Shown here piece after piece: positions 8,715-18,600 of a DNA stretch of 64,000 nt. Both the position numbers and the translations under genes were made by a program. The first letter of the stretch is position 1. Each line of letters opens with the position of its first letter. The notes beneath the pieces are model-generated. The model made no database searches, had not been told where the DNA came from, and saw only the letters and a list, made by a program, of their open reading frames with translations. The stretch comes from Mesorhizobium koreense. GTDB taxonomy: Bacteria > Pseudomonadota > Alphaproteobacteria > Rhizobiales > Rhizobiaceae. The stretch is taken from contig NZ_CP134228.1 in NCBI RefSeq assembly GCF_031656215.1, positions 1,488,001 through 1,552,000 on the forward strand. The letters run 5' to 3'.

Positions 8715-10322
8715 GTGGCTCCACTGGACGGTCGAGTAGCCGCCGGCGCAGTGGCGCTGGCGGCGGTGGCGCTTGTCGCCGGCGGTGCGCTTGCCGGGCT
8801 CGTCTTTCAGGCGGGCAGCGATTGGAGCGGCGCGTTCGCGGCTTTCGACCTCTATCTTTTGCGCGTGGCGCGGTTCACGCTTTTCCAGGCTGTGCTCTCG
8901 ACTGTGCTCTCGGTGGCGCCGGCGGTGGTCGTGGCCCGGGCCTTTTCCAGACATCCGAAGTTTCCGGGCCGTGCGCTGATGCTCAGGCTGTTCGCCGTGC
9001 CGCTGGCATTGCCGGCGATCGTCGCGGCGCTCGGCGTGCTGGCCCTTTATGGCAGGGCGGGTATCTTCTCCGGCGCGCTTGCGAAGCTCGCCGGCGGCGA
9101 CTGGTCGGGCGTCTACGGGCTCTCCGGCATCCTGATCGCACACGTCTTCTTCAACCTGCCGCTGGCGACAAGGCTTTTTTTGCAGGCGCTCGACACAGTA
9201 CCGGACGATCAATGGCGGCTTGCCGCGCAACTCGGCATGGGCGCGCGCCCGGCCTTCCGTTTCCTCGAATGGCCGGCGATGCGGGCGAGCCTGCCGGGCA
9301 TCGCCGGGCTCGTCTTCATGCTCTGCGTAACCTCCTTCACCATTGTCCTGATGCTCGGCGGCGGGCCGCGCGCGACGACGCTGGAGGTCGCGATCTATCA
9401 GGCGCTGCGCTTCGATTTTGATCCGGCGCGGGCGGTGGCGCTGACGGTGATGCAGATCGTCTTGGCGCTGGTGATCTTCATCGCCATCACGCGCCTTGGC
9501 GGAAATTATACGGCGATGGCGAACCTGTCGGTGACGAGGCGCCGCTACGCAATGGACGGGAAAGGGGAGAAGTCTTTCGACCTGCTCGTTATCGCCGTCG
9601 CCACCCTTTTCGTGGCGGGTCCGATGGCGGCTGTCGTGATCGCCGGCCTTGGCGCAGATCTCGGCAGGCTTGCGGCGGATGAGGCGGTGCGGTGTGCCTG
9701 TTTCACCAGTCTCGCTCTCGCGGCACCGGCGGCGTTCCTTTCCGCCGGCCTGTCGCTGGCGCTGGTCGCCTGCCGCCGCGCGCTCGAATACGGGCGGAGG
9801 CAGCGGCGCGCGTCATGGCTGGAATGGGCGTCCGGCAGCGGTGCGAGTCTTATCCTTGTGCTGCCGCCGACCGTCATCGGCGCCGGATGGTTCATCATCC
9901 TGCTTCGTCTCGGCGACGTCTATGCCGCCGCGCCGGCGATGGTGATCGCGGTGAATGCGCTTATGGCGATCCCGTTCGCCGTGCGCGTCGTGCAGCCCGC
10001 CTATGACGCGGCGAGCGCGCGTAACGAAAGGCTCTGCGGCGCGCTCGGCATTGCCGGCTGGAACCGTTTGCGCCTGATCGACGGGCCGGTACTCAGCCGC
10101 CCACTCGGTACCGCGTTCGCCTTCGCCATGGCGCTGTCGCTCGGCGATCTCGGCGTCATCGCGCTCTTCGGCAGCGACCGTGTCCAGACGCTGCCCTACC
10201 TCCTGATGCAGCGCATGGGCAGCTACCGCACGGAGGATGCGGCGGGCATAGCGCTTCTGCTCGGCGCTCTTTGCCTCGGGCTGATGATGATTTCCGATCG
10301 TCTTGGAAGGAATGCGGCATGA
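8715..10322 (+). CDS. thiP: Thiamine ABC transporter permease
   Basis: Inner-membrane permease of the ThiBPQ importer. The product of about 535 residues has a duplicated binding-protein-dependent transport domain, about twelve membrane segments in all, with an EAA loop in each half (LAAQLGMGARPAFRFLEWP and LCGALGIAGWNRLRLIDGP). The GTG at 8715, 2 bp after the thiB stop, gives an N-terminus (MAPLDGRVAAGA) like family members. An ATG at 8688 overlapping thiB is the alternative. Its 3' end overlaps thiQ by 4 bp (ATGA), showing translational coupling. Confidence 0.93.
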   Translation: MAPLDGRVAAGAVALAAVALVAGGALAGLVFQAGSDWSGAFAAFDLYLLRVARFTLFQAVLSTVLSVAPAVVVARAFSRHPKFPGRALMLRLFAVPLALPAIVAALGVLALYGRAGIFSGALAKLAGGDWSGVYGLSGILIAHVFFNLPLATRLFLQALDTVPDDQWRLAAQLGMGARPAFRFLEWPAMRASLPGIAGLVFMLCVTSFTIVLMLGGGPRATTLEVAIYQALRFDFDPARAVALTVMQIVLALVIFIAITRLGGNYTAMANLSVTRRRYAMDGKGEKSFDLLVIAVATLFVAGPMAAVVIAGLGADLGRLAADEAVRCACFTSLALAAPAAFLSAGLSLALVACRRALEYGRRQRRASWLEWASGSGASLILVLPPTVIGAGWFIILLRLGDVYAAAPAMVIAVNALMAIPFAVRVVQPAYDAASARNERLCGALGIAGWNRLRLIDGPVLSRPLGTAFAFAMALSLGDLGVIALFGSDRVQTLPYLLMQRMGSYRTEDAAGIALLLGALCLGLMMISDRLGRNAA

Positions 10323-11074
10323 CCGGGCGCGGCGGCCTCGAAATCGCTCTGGACAAAATCGCGTTCCGCTACGCGGAGATGGAGATGGGCTTCGACCTTT
10401 CCTTTCCGGCCGCGTCGGTCACGGCGATCATGGGGCCGAGCGGGGCGGGAAAATCGACGCTGCTCGATCTCGTCGCCGGCTTCGAGATGCCCGCCGGCGG
10501 CCGTATCCTGATCGGCGACGAAGATGTGACGAGGTTGCCGCCGTCCGCCCGTCCTGTCTCCATGGTCTTCCAGGAAAACAATCTGTTCTCGCATCTCGAC
10601 GTCGCGGCGAATGTCGGCCTCGGGCGATCTCCGTCGTTGAAGCTTTCCGATGAGGATCGCACGGCGGTGGCGGATGCGCTCGTCCGCACCGGGCTCTCCG
10701 GCAAGGAAAGGCGGCTGCCGTCCGAACTTTCCGGAGGCGAGCGCCAGCGTGTGGCGCTGGCGCGCGTTCTCGTGCGGGACCGTCCCGTGCTCCTACTCGA
10801 CGAGCCTTTCGCTTCTCTCGATGCTTCGCTTCGCCGGGAAATGACCGGGCTGGTGGGTGAACTCCATTCCCGTACCCATATGACGATCCTGATGGTCACT
10901 CATGACGCGGAGGATGCGAGGCGGATCGGGGATCGGGTTCTGCGGATCGAGGACGGCCATGTCGCCGCTTTCGGCAGGGTGGAAGACATGCCGCGCGGCG
11001 GCGCTTTTCCGGACCGGCCAACAAATGGAAAAGATGGCGAGAAATATGGTTCGGTTGCCCGCAAGTCGTCATAA
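10319..11074 (+). CDS. thiQ: Thiamine ABC transporter ATP-binding protein
   Basis: ATPase of the thiamine importer, 251 residues. Walker A is GPSGAGKSTLL, the Q-loop is FQENNLFSHL, the signature is LSGGERQRVALAR, Walker B is VLLLDEPFASLD, and the switch His is in MVTHDAEDA. The ATG at 10319 overlaps the thiP stop and has GGAAGG at 10305-10310. ThiQ proteins are short and end soon after the H-loop, as here; the last 30 residues are hydrophilic and not conserved. It closes the thiBPQ operon. Confidence 0.94.
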   Translation: MTGRGGLEIALDKIAFRYAEMEMGFDLSFPAASVTAIMGPSGAGKSTLLDLVAGFEMPAGGRILIGDEDVTRLPPSARPVSMVFQENNLFSHLDVAANVGLGRSPSLKLSDEDRTAVADALVRTGLSGKERRLPSELSGGERQRVALARVLVRDRPVLLLDEPFASLDASLRREMTGLVGELHSRTHMTILMVTHDAEDARRIGDRVLRIEDGHVAAFGRVEDMPRGGAFPDRPTNGKDGEKYGSVARKSS

Positions 11075-11085
11075 TTGGCAAGCAA

Positions 11086-12699
11086 ATGCGCGTCCCGACC
11101 AAATGCCGCTTTGCCATGGCGGCGGCGACGCGTAACAGTGTTCCCCGATTCCGGCGAATTATCGATTTTCCCTGGAAGGAAGTTGTTCTGGATAGCCGCG
11201 CCACAAGAACCGAGGCCGCGAGGCAAAAAAGGAGAATCCCGATCGGGAAGGCCGGGGCGACACTTGCGCTCGCGCTTTTGCTTTCGGCCTGCCAGAGCCT
11301 CAATGGTGGCATGTACGACGATGCACTGAAGCCGTCATCGGATCCGGTCACAGCCGCCAACGTGACGCGCGACAACAAGCTGGTGCAGCTTGCGCGCCAG
11401 CAGCATCCACGCATTCTCCACACCTATGGCGGTGAGTATTCAAATCCGAAGCTGGAGCGGATGGTCGCCAAGGTCGTCGGCCGCCTGACGCTGGTCTCGG
11501 ACAATCCGAGCCAGATCTACCGCATCACCATCCTCAATTCGCCGAGCGTCAACGCTTTCGCGCTGCCGGGCGGCTATCTCTACATCACGCGCGGGCTGCT
11601 GGCTCTGGCCAGCGATTCGGCGGAACTGGCCGCCGTCATCGCCCACGAGATGGGCCATGTGACGGCCAATCACGGCCTGCAGCGCCAGCAACTTGAAGCG
11701 GAGGAGGCGCTGACCTCGAATGTCGTCGCCGACCTGCTCGGGAATGACAGGGAGGCCAAGACCGCGCTCATCCGCGGCAAGCTCAAGCTGGCACAGTTTT
11801 CGCGCAACCAGGAACTGGCGGCGGATGCGATCGGTATCAATTCGGTCGGCAAGGCCGGGTTCGACCCTTATGCCGCGGCACGTTTCCTGCGCGCCATGCA
11901 GGCCTATACCGATTTCCGCAGCGTCTCGGGCGCCAATGACACCAGCCTCGATTTCCTTGCTACGCATCCCAATACGCCGCAACGTGTCGCGCTGGCGGTC
12001 GAGAAGGCAAGGGCTTTCGGCCCGCCGGGAACGGGAGAGCGTGACCGCGACGCTTACCTGAACGGCATCGACGGCATGCTGTTCGGCGACAAGCCGGACG
12101 AAGGCTATGTTCGCGGCAATACTTTCCTGCACCCGAAGCTCGGCATCACCTTCACCGTGCCGCAGGGCTTCGTGATCGACAATTCGGCCCAGGCGGTGAC
12201 GGCGGCGGGACCAGGAGATATAGCGATCCGCTTCGACGGCGTATCGGTCAACCGGAACACGCGTCTCGATGACTATATCCGCAGCGGCTGGGTGACGGGG
12301 CTCGATCCATCCTCGGTCCATCCGGCGACGATCAATGGGAACGAGGCGGCCATCGCACGCGCCGCGTCGGAGGGTTGGCAGTTCGACGTGACGGTGATCC
12401 GCGCCGGCGGCCAGGTCTATCGGCTCTTGACGGCCGCGCCGCTCGCCAGCCACGACCTCGAAAAGGTGGCGCGAGGGGTCTCGGGAAGCTTCCGCCTGCT
12501 GACACCGGCGGAGAAGGATGCGCTCAAGCCGCTGAAGATAGCGATCGCCACGGTGGAGGCCGGGCAGAATATCGCAAGCATGGCGGCGATGATGCGCGGC
12601 GTGGACCGGAAACTCGAGCTTTTCCGCGTGCTGAACGGAATGGGCCCCGGCGCCGACGTCTCCGTCGGCGACAAGGTCAAGATCGTCACCGACAAATAG
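11086..12699 (+). CDS. M48 family metallopeptidase, lipoprotein
   Basis: A zinc protease of the BepA/LoiP type thought to act in outer-membrane quality control. The catalytic HEMGH motif lies at about residue 187, with a downstream glutamate in QELAADAIG. The lipobox LLLSAC ends a hydrophobic stretch at about residues 58-70 of the longest frame, so the true start is probably well inside it. In-frame ATGs at 11086 and 11116 lack ribosome binding sites and would leave an unusually long leader. AAGGAG at 11229-11234 sits 7 bp before an ATC at 11242 that would give an ideal 17-residue lipoprotein signal. After the protease domain comes a C-terminal region ending in a LysM-like ISVGDKVKIV-type segment. 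Confidence 0.85.
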   Translation: MRVPTKCRFAMAAATRNSVPRFRRIIDFPWKEVVLDSRATRTEAARQKRRIPIGKAGATLALALLLSACQSLNGGMYDDALKPSSDPVTAANVTRDNKLVQLARQQHPRILHTYGGEYSNPKLERMVAKVVGRLTLVSDNPSQIYRITILNSPSVNAFALPGGYLYITRGLLALASDSAELAAVIAHEMGHVTANHGLQRQQLEAEEALTSNVVADLLGNDREAKTALIRGKLKLAQFSRNQELAADAIGINSVGKAGFDPYAAARFLRAMQAYTDFRSVSGANDTSLDFLATHPNTPQRVALAVEKARAFGPPGTGERDRDAYLNGIDGMLFGDKPDEGYVRGNTFLHPKLGITFTVPQGFVIDNSAQAVTAAGPGDIAIRFDGVSVNRNTRLDDYIRSGWVTGLDPSSVHPATINGNEAAIARAASEGWQFDVTVIRAGGQVYRLLTAAPLASHDLEKVARGVSGSFRLLTPAEKDALKPLKIAIATVEAGQNIASMAAMMRGVDRKLELFRVLNGMGPGADVSVGDKVKIVTDK

Positions 12700-12714
12700 G
12701 CCGGTTGAACATCT

Positions 12715-13575
12715 TCACAGTGAAGCGAGTTCGGGGTTTTCCCTGACAAGTGCGGTGCGGAGCTTTTCCAGGGCGCGGTTTTCGATCTGGCGTACACGCT
12801 CCTTGGAGATGCCGAGGCGTTCGCCGAGGGCCTCGAGCGTCGCGCCTTCCTCACGCAGGCGGCGCTCGCGGATGATCCTCAATTCGCGCTCGTTGAGCGC
12901 ACCGAGCGCGGTGTTGAGCCAGCCCGAGCGGCGCTCGAGATCGATGGTTTCGCCGACGACCTCGTCGGGAAGCGGCGCGTCCGAAACGAGGAAGTCCTGC
13001 CGGTCGGAAGTGTTGCCGCCTTCATCTGCCAGCGGCGCGTTGAGCGAGGCGTCGGGGCCGGACAGGCGCGAATCCATCATGGCGACGTCCGCCACGGGGA
13101 CGCCGAGCGCGGCGGCGATTTCCCTGTATACCTCGGCGCTGGAAAGCGTCTCCGACCCCTGGGCGAGGCGCGCCCTCAGGCGGCGCAGATTGAAAAAAAG
13201 CGCCTTCTGGGCGGAGCTCGTGCCGCCACGGACGATCGACCAGTTGCGCAGGATATAGTCCTGGATCGAGGCGCGGATCCACCACGTCGCATAGGTGGAG
13301 AAGCGCACGTCGCGCTCCGGTTCGAAACGCGCAGCGGCTTCGAGCAGGCCGACATGCCCTTCCTGGATGAGATCGCTCATCGACAGGCCGAAATGGCGGA
13401 ATTTGGATGCCATGGAGATGACCAGCCGCATGTGCGCGGTGGTGATGCGGTGGAGCGCTTCCTGGTCGTGCTCCTCCTTCCAGCGTACGGCAAGATCGTG
13501 CTCCTCGCCCCGCTCGAGGTAAGGAGCCCGCATTGCTGCCTGGATCATGCTTCGCCTGGCCGAGTCTTCGTTCAT
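12715..13575 (-). CDS. rpoH: RNA polymerase sigma-32 factor, RpoH2 type
   Basis: Alternative sigma factor of the heat-shock class, 286 residues. Region 2 contains the core-binding DLIQEGHVGLLEAAARF and the -10 recognition FSTYATWWIRASIQDYILRNWSIV. The RpoH box-like stretch SSAQKALFFNLRRLRA follows. Region 4.2 has the helix-turn-helix ALGERLGISKERVRQIENRALEKLR. The start at 13575 (MNEDSARR) is fixed by AAGGAG 7 bp upstream, although the frame runs on to 13686. APYLERGEEHDLA after a short leader matches RpoH2 of Sinorhizobium, which responds to general and oxidative stress rather than only heat. It is downstream of carD with a terminator between. Confidence 0.93.
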   Translation of the reverse strand: MNEDSARRSMIQAAMRAPYLERGEEHDLAVRWKEEHDQEALHRITTAHMRLVISMASKFRHFGLSMSDLIQEGHVGLLEAAARFEPERDVRFSTYATWWIRASIQDYILRNWSIVRGGTSSAQKALFFNLRRLRARLAQGSETLSSAEVYREIAAALGVPVADVAMMDSRLSGPDASLNAPLADEGGNTSDRQDFLVSDAPLPDEVVGETIDLERRSGWLNTALGALNERELRIIRERRLREEGATLEALGERLGISKERVRQIENRALEKLRTALVRENPELASL

Positions 13576-13802
13576 CGCGCGCTCCTTGACCTTGTCGTCG
13601 CGCGCCATAGGTACATCGACAAGCCGGCAAGAGTGGCCGGTGTTCCCTGCGGTGATACGCCGGCGCGCGAGCGCGTCACCGGGCAAGGGACAGTGGACCC
13701 AACGCGCCGGCGCGCGAGTCGTTCCATTACAAAAAGTTTATGATGGTCGAGAGCGCGGTACCCCTGCGCACGACAAAGGTGTGAGGGCGCTTCCGGGGCA
13801 AC

Positions 13803-13829
13803 AAAAACCCGGCGCTTGGCCGGGTTTTT
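13803..13829 (-). terminator. Rho-independent terminator downstream of carD
   Basis: On the minus strand a GC-rich stem built on CCCGGC and its complement, with a short loop, is flanked by runs of A and T (AAAAACCC...GGGTTTTT). It lies about 40 bp after the carD stop and separates carD from rpoH. Confidence 0.85.
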
Positions 13830-13871
13830 CGTTCTATCAAGTCTATTCGGCCGAGCTTGGCCGGAAGCGGA

Positions 13872-14444
13872 TCAGGCCGCTTCCTCCTGCTCGGTTTCCT
13901 CGTTATCGGCCTTGGCGCCGCGGCGCGGGCCCTTGTTGAGGTTGACCTCGATGAGGCGGACGGCCTCGGTCTCCGACATGCGGTTCACGGCCGCGATCTC
14001 GCGGGCCATGCGGTCGAGCGCCGCCTCGTAGAGCTGCCGCTCGGAATAGGACTGCTCCGGCTGGTTCTCGGCACGGTAGAGGTCGCGCACGACCTCCGAG
14101 ATCGAGATCAGATCGCCCGAATTGATCTTCGCATCGTATTCCTGGGCCCGGCGCGACCACATGGTGCGCTTGACGCGCGCCCGGCCCTGAACGACCTTCA
14201 GCGCGCGGTCGACATAGTCGGTTTCGGACAGCTTGCGCATGCCGATGGAGGTCGCCTTCGCGACCGGCACCTTGAGCCGCATCTTGTCCTTCTGGAAATC
14301 GATCACGAAAAGCTCCAGCTTGTGCCCGGCAACCTCCTGCTCGTCGATCGACGAAATCTGGCCGACGCCGTGCGCCGGATAGACGATGTATTCGCCGGTC
14401 TTGAAACCATGACGCTGCGCGGATTTCTTCTGCTGGGTTGCCAT
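13872..14444 (-). CDS. carD: CarD family transcriptional regulator
   Basis: A 190-residue global regulator that binds the RNA polymerase beta subunit and stabilises open promoter complexes, notably at rRNA genes. The N-terminal CarD/TRCF domain is plain: GFKTGEYIVYPAHGVGQI, then a beta-rich FVIDFQKDKMRLKVPV. The helical C-terminal DNA-binding part has MWSRRAQEYDAKINSG and VVRDLYRAE. The C-terminus is acidic (NEETEQEEAA). The start MATQQKK at 14444 has AGGAG 10 bp upstream. The open frame to 14600 is an untranslated leader. Confidence 0.94.
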   Translation of the reverse strand: MATQQKKSAQRHGFKTGEYIVYPAHGVGQISSIDEQEVAGHKLELFVIDFQKDKMRLKVPVAKATSIGMRKLSETDYVDRALKVVQGRARVKRTMWSRRAQEYDAKINSGDLISISEVVRDLYRAENQPEQSYSERQLYEAALDRMAREIAAVNRMSETEAVRLIEVNLNKGPRRGAKADNEETEQEEAA

Positions 14445-14801
14445 ACGCCTGCTACTCCTGTCCTGCGGCCGGCTGCCTGGGCCGTTCCGGATTATCGCGA
14501 TGTTGTCGGAGAGGGCGGGGTCGTTTGGCCACGGACCAGCCGATGACCAAATACAGCATGGAATAACCGGCCCAGATTGCCCTGACCCGGATATCGTCAT
14601 TCATCTGTCGATGATTGCTGCGGCTTCGCCTTGGATCAACATCGCAACCGGGCGGCACCCGGCATCTTTTCTCATATGTAACATAAAAATGTGAAAGAAT
14701 CAACAATTTGCCGCAAGCGCGAAGCGAATGCAGTGCGGAATGTATACAAATTTAGACGAAAGTAGCGGAAAAGCCGGCTAACCGGCAAGGACTGCGCGCG
14801 G
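14445..14801. other. Intergenic region between carD and fdxA
   Basis: This 357-bp stretch carries the carD promoter and leader. The part from about 14670 to 14770 is AT-rich (several TATA/ACAAA runs and one GAATC site at 14698), which fits a promoter zone on the minus strand. A 50-codon minus-strand frame at 14452-14604 has no ribosome binding site and is not called. Confidence 0.4.
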
Positions 14802-15140
14802 TCAGTCACCTTCGCCCGGCTCGGAGGAGAAATACTTCTCGAATTTGCCTTCCATGCCGTCGAATTCCTTGGCGTCGGAAGGCGGCTCTTTCTTGGCCGT
14901 GATGTTCGGCCATTTGTCGGCATATTCACTGTTCACTTCGAGCCATTTCTCCAGGCCCGGCTCCGTATCCGGCTTGATGGCGTCGGCGGGGCATTCGGGC
15001 TCGCACACGCCGCAATCGATGCATTCGTCGGGATGGATGACCAGCATGTTATCGCCTTCGTAGAAGCAATCGACCGGACAGACTTCCACGCAGTCCATGT
15101 ATTTGCACTTGATGCAATTGTCGGTGACGACATAGGTCAT
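14802..15140 (-). CDS. fdxA: Seven-iron ferredoxin FdxA
   Basis: A small electron carrier with one [3Fe-4S] and one [4Fe-4S] cluster, 112 residues. Cluster ligands are visible in [20 protein letters not shown] and [16 protein letters not shown]. The [10 protein letters not shown] start is the family's invariant N-terminus and fixes the initiation codon at 15140, although the frame extends to 15209. The tail of about 50 residues after the second motif ([14 protein letters not shown]) is the usual FdxA C-terminal extension. It is the middle gene of a minus-strand run and close behind the S4-domain gene. Confidence 0.96.
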   Translation of the reverse strand: MTYVVTDNCIKCKYMDCVEVCPVDCFYEGDNMLVIHPDECIDCGVCEPECPADAIKPDTEPGLEKWLEVNSEYADKWPNITAKKEPPSDAKEFDGMEGKFEKYFSSEPGEGD

Positions 15141-15253
15141 CTGGCGGCTCCGGCCTCCGATGTCAGGCGTTTTCGCCGGTGAGGTATCCGCTTTGACGGG
15201 CGCTTGCAAGGGCGGCTTTTTTGTGCCGTGGGCTGCCGTCGGAACTGCCGATC

Positions 15254-15628
15254 CTAGCCGGAGTCTCCATTCAGGCGGTCGATCGCGCGGCGCTCCTTCT
15301 TGGTCGGCCTGCCGGCGCCGGGCTCGCGGGCAGGCGAAGCGGCAGGCGCTTGTTCCGCCGGAGGCGTGAGGTCCTCATAGAGCGTTCGCGCCTCGGTGGC
15401 CGGGCCACGCCTGACGCCAGATGAGAGAATCCTGTAGACCAGAACCTTCCGGTCGAGCGTGATCGTGAGGACGTCGCCGGGCTTCACCGGATACGATGTC
15501 TGCTCCACCTTCTCGCGATTGACGCGAATACGGCCGGCGAGGACGAGCTTCGCGGCAAGAGAGCGCGATTTCGCCACGCGGGCGAAGAACAGCCATTTGT
15601 CGATGCGCTGGCGTTCCCCGATGGCCAT
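15254..15628 (-). CDS. S4-domain RNA-binding protein (Hsp15-like)
   Basis: A 124-residue RNA-binding protein of the HslR/Hsp15 family, which binds stalled 50S subunits carrying nascent chains. The S4 domain fills the first 60 residues: [35 protein letters not shown]. The rest is basic and low in complexity, ending [16 protein letters not shown], a common tail in alphaproteobacterial members. The stop codon of the upstream helicase gene is only 18 bp from its start, so the two are probably co-transcribed and both act on RNA. Confidence 0.9.
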   Translation of the reverse strand: MAIGERQRIDKWLFFARVAKSRSLAAKLVLAGRIRVNREKVEQTSYPVKPGDVLTITLDRKVLVYRILSSGVRRGPATEARTLYEDLTPPAEQAPAASPAREPGAGRPTKKERRAIDRLNGDSG

Positions 15629-15646
15629 CAGACGGATGCGTGCACC

Positions 15647-18600
15647 CTATTTCTTCAACTGGTCGCGGAGCGCGGCGAGCTTGGCGAAGGGCGAGTCCGG
15701 ATCGAAGCGGGCGGGCCGCTCTTCGCGCGGCTTCTGGAAAGCGGGCTTGCCATTGCCGTTGCGGGCCTCTCCAGGCGCTCCCTTGCGATGGCGGTTGCGG
15801 CCCTTGCCGTCGCCATCGGGCCGGCCGGGCTTTTCCTGCTGCCCCGCGCGGCGGTGGCCGGCATCGCGTTCGTCGCGACGGACGTTGGCATTCGCCCCAC
15901 CGCCCTGATGCCTGCCCTTGCCATGACCCCGCTGATGTTCGTGTCGCGGGCCGCGCTCGAACCGCGCCGGCCGCCACAGAAGGATCGGCTTCGGCGCCTC
16001 GGCCTCCACGCCCTCTTCAGTCGCGGCGGGCTCCGTCGCGGCGGCAATGGTTGGCGCGCCTTCTTCGCTCGGGCGAATGTCGTCTCCAGCCTTTTCGGTA
16101 GCCGGTGCTGCCGCCTCGGAGGCGTCGTTCGCCTCGGCTTGCGCCGGGGCCTCCTCGGGTTCGGGAGAGGCAGGGGCATCGACGCCTTGCGCGCCCGTTT
16201 CGTCGGTCACCGGTTGCGCGGCCTCGCCGGTGTGCGGTGGGGCGGCTTCCACCACTTGCTGGCTTTCGGTGGGCTCGGCGCCGGTAACCGGCTCGGCTTC
16301 GGCGGTAGGGCTGGAGGCTGCCGCTTCGCTACTCCCGGACGTCTCCGGCTGGGTTCCTTCCATCGCGACTTGCACTTCCGCTTCAACAACGGGTGCAGTC
16401 GACTGCGCGGCTTCGGCTGCCGCTTTTGCCGCTGCCGCGGCTTCCGCTGCCTCTTGAGCTGCGCAGTCGAGTGCTTCCAGCCGCGCCGTCACCTCGGCAG
16501 CAGGCTTCGCCTCGGCGCGATAGCCGAGGCCCTTCAGAATTTCCTCCATGTCCTCGGCCTTGGCGCCGAGGATCGACATCATTGCCGGCGTGACGGTGAA
16601 GGCGTTGCCGTCGAAGGCGCCCTCCGGCCGCACGCCGGTTCCGGCCTTCCAGGCAAGTGCGGGACGGATAAGGTCGGCAAGACGTTCGAGGATATCGACG
16701 CGCACGGCCCGTCGGCCGAGCACGCGGAAGCCGGCCAGCCGGTAGAATGCCGGATCGAATGCCGGATCGGTAACGACCGAGGTGCGGCCGGCGGCGAGCA
16801 GCTGCACGACATCGCCGAAGCCCGGCCTGTCCTTGGCGTCGTTCTTCAAGGCCCAGAGCAGGGTCAGGAGGCCGGCGGGACCCGGCTTGACCAGTGCCGG
16901 CACGAAGATGTGGTAGGCGCCGAAACGAACGCCGAGACGGCGCAGTGCAGCGCGCGCGTCCTGGTCGAGCGCCTTCACGTCGGCAGCGACGTCGCGACGG
17001 TTCAGGAGGCCGAAATTCTCGACAAGGCGGAAGGCGATGCCGCGCGCCATGCCGGAAAGCTGCTCGGCGGTGGAAAGATCGTTCAGCGGCTTCAGCAGGC
17101 TCTCGACCTGATAGTTGACGAAGCGCTCGGCACGGGCGGCGACCTTATCGCGTGCGGGGCCGGTGAGCTGCTCGTCGGCCAGCAGGATGACGCGCGGCTT
17201 CAACGCGTCGTCGCTGGCAGTCAGCGTTGCCACCGGCGCGCCGATCCAGCGCACGGTGCCATCCGAGGCCAGCGCCAGGTCGCCATTGGCGCAGGCGGAA
17301 AAGCGCTCGGCGCGTTCCTCGAATTCCTGGGCCAACGCTTTCTGCGCCGCGGCCTTGACTGCCTTCGCGTCCTCGCCCTCGGCGCTCTGATCGGCCGTGA
17401 AGCGAAAACCCTGCAATTCGCCGACATGGTGGCCTTCCACCAGGACGGCGCCCGACGAACCTATCTCTGCTTCCGGCATGCTGTTTTCCCGCAGGCGCTT
17501 CATGAGGACGGAAGTCCTGCGGTCTACGAAGCGTTTCGTCAATCGCTCATGCAGCGCATCGGACAGGCGATCCTCGATCTCGCGCGTTTTCTCCTGCCAG
17601 TGTGTCGGATCAGCAAGCCAGCCCGGACGGTTGGACACGAAGGTCCAGGTCCTGATCTGGGCGATGCGGGCGGAAAGCGTATCGATATCGCCTTCGGTCG
17701 AGGAGGAGCGCTCGACCTGATTGGCGAGATAGTCTTCGTCCACCTGGCCCTTGCGCACGAGGTCGAGATAGATCGAGGCGATCAGGTCGGCGTGCTGTGC
17801 GGGAGCGATCTTTCGATAGTCGGGAAGGGCGCAGGCATCCCACAGCGTCGTGACGCGCTCGCGGGAGGCGGCGAGGTCACGGATGCCGGGCTCCTTCGAC
17901 AGATGCTCCAGCGCGCGCTGGTCCACCGCCGGCAGCGCCTTGGTCAGGCCTTCGAAGCCGGGCGTCGTCTCGATCGAGCGCTTCAGCGCGTCGAGACTGG
18001 AGAAATCGAAGGAGGCGGTGCGCCATTGCAGCACCTTCACGGGCTCGAAATCGTGGCCCTCGATCTTCTCGATGAGGTCGTCGGCGAGCGGATCGACCTG
18101 ACCGGTGACGCCGAAGGTGCCGTCGCGAAGATGCCGGCCGGCGCGCCCGGCGATCTGGCCGAGTTCGGCCGCCGTCAGGTCGCGATACTGGAAGCCGTCG
18201 AACTTGCGGTTCTGGGCGAAGGCGACATGGTCGACGTCGAGGTTGAGGCCCATGCCGATGGCGTCGGTGGCGACGAGATAATCGACGTCGCCGGACTGGT
18301 AGAGCGCCACCTGCGCGTTGCGCGTGCGCGGGCTGAGCGCGCCCATGACCACGGCCACGCCGCCGCGCTGGCGGCGGATCAATTCACCGATCGCATAGAC
18401 CTCGTCCGCCGAGAAGGCGACGATCGCGGAGCGGCGCGGCAGCCGCGTGATCTTCTTCTGGCCGGCATAGGCGAGGTGCGACATGCGCGGCCGCGTGACG
18501 GTGGAGACGCCCTTCAAGAGCCGCTCGAGAATGCCGCGCATGGTGGCGGCGCCGAGCAGCAGCGTTTCCTGCCGGCCGCGCAGATTGAGGATGCGGTCGG

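Noticed and set aside
14452-14604. A 50-codon minus-strand frame upstream of carD with one hydrophobic stretch
   Set aside because: There is no ribosome binding site and the region looks like the carD leader and promoter.
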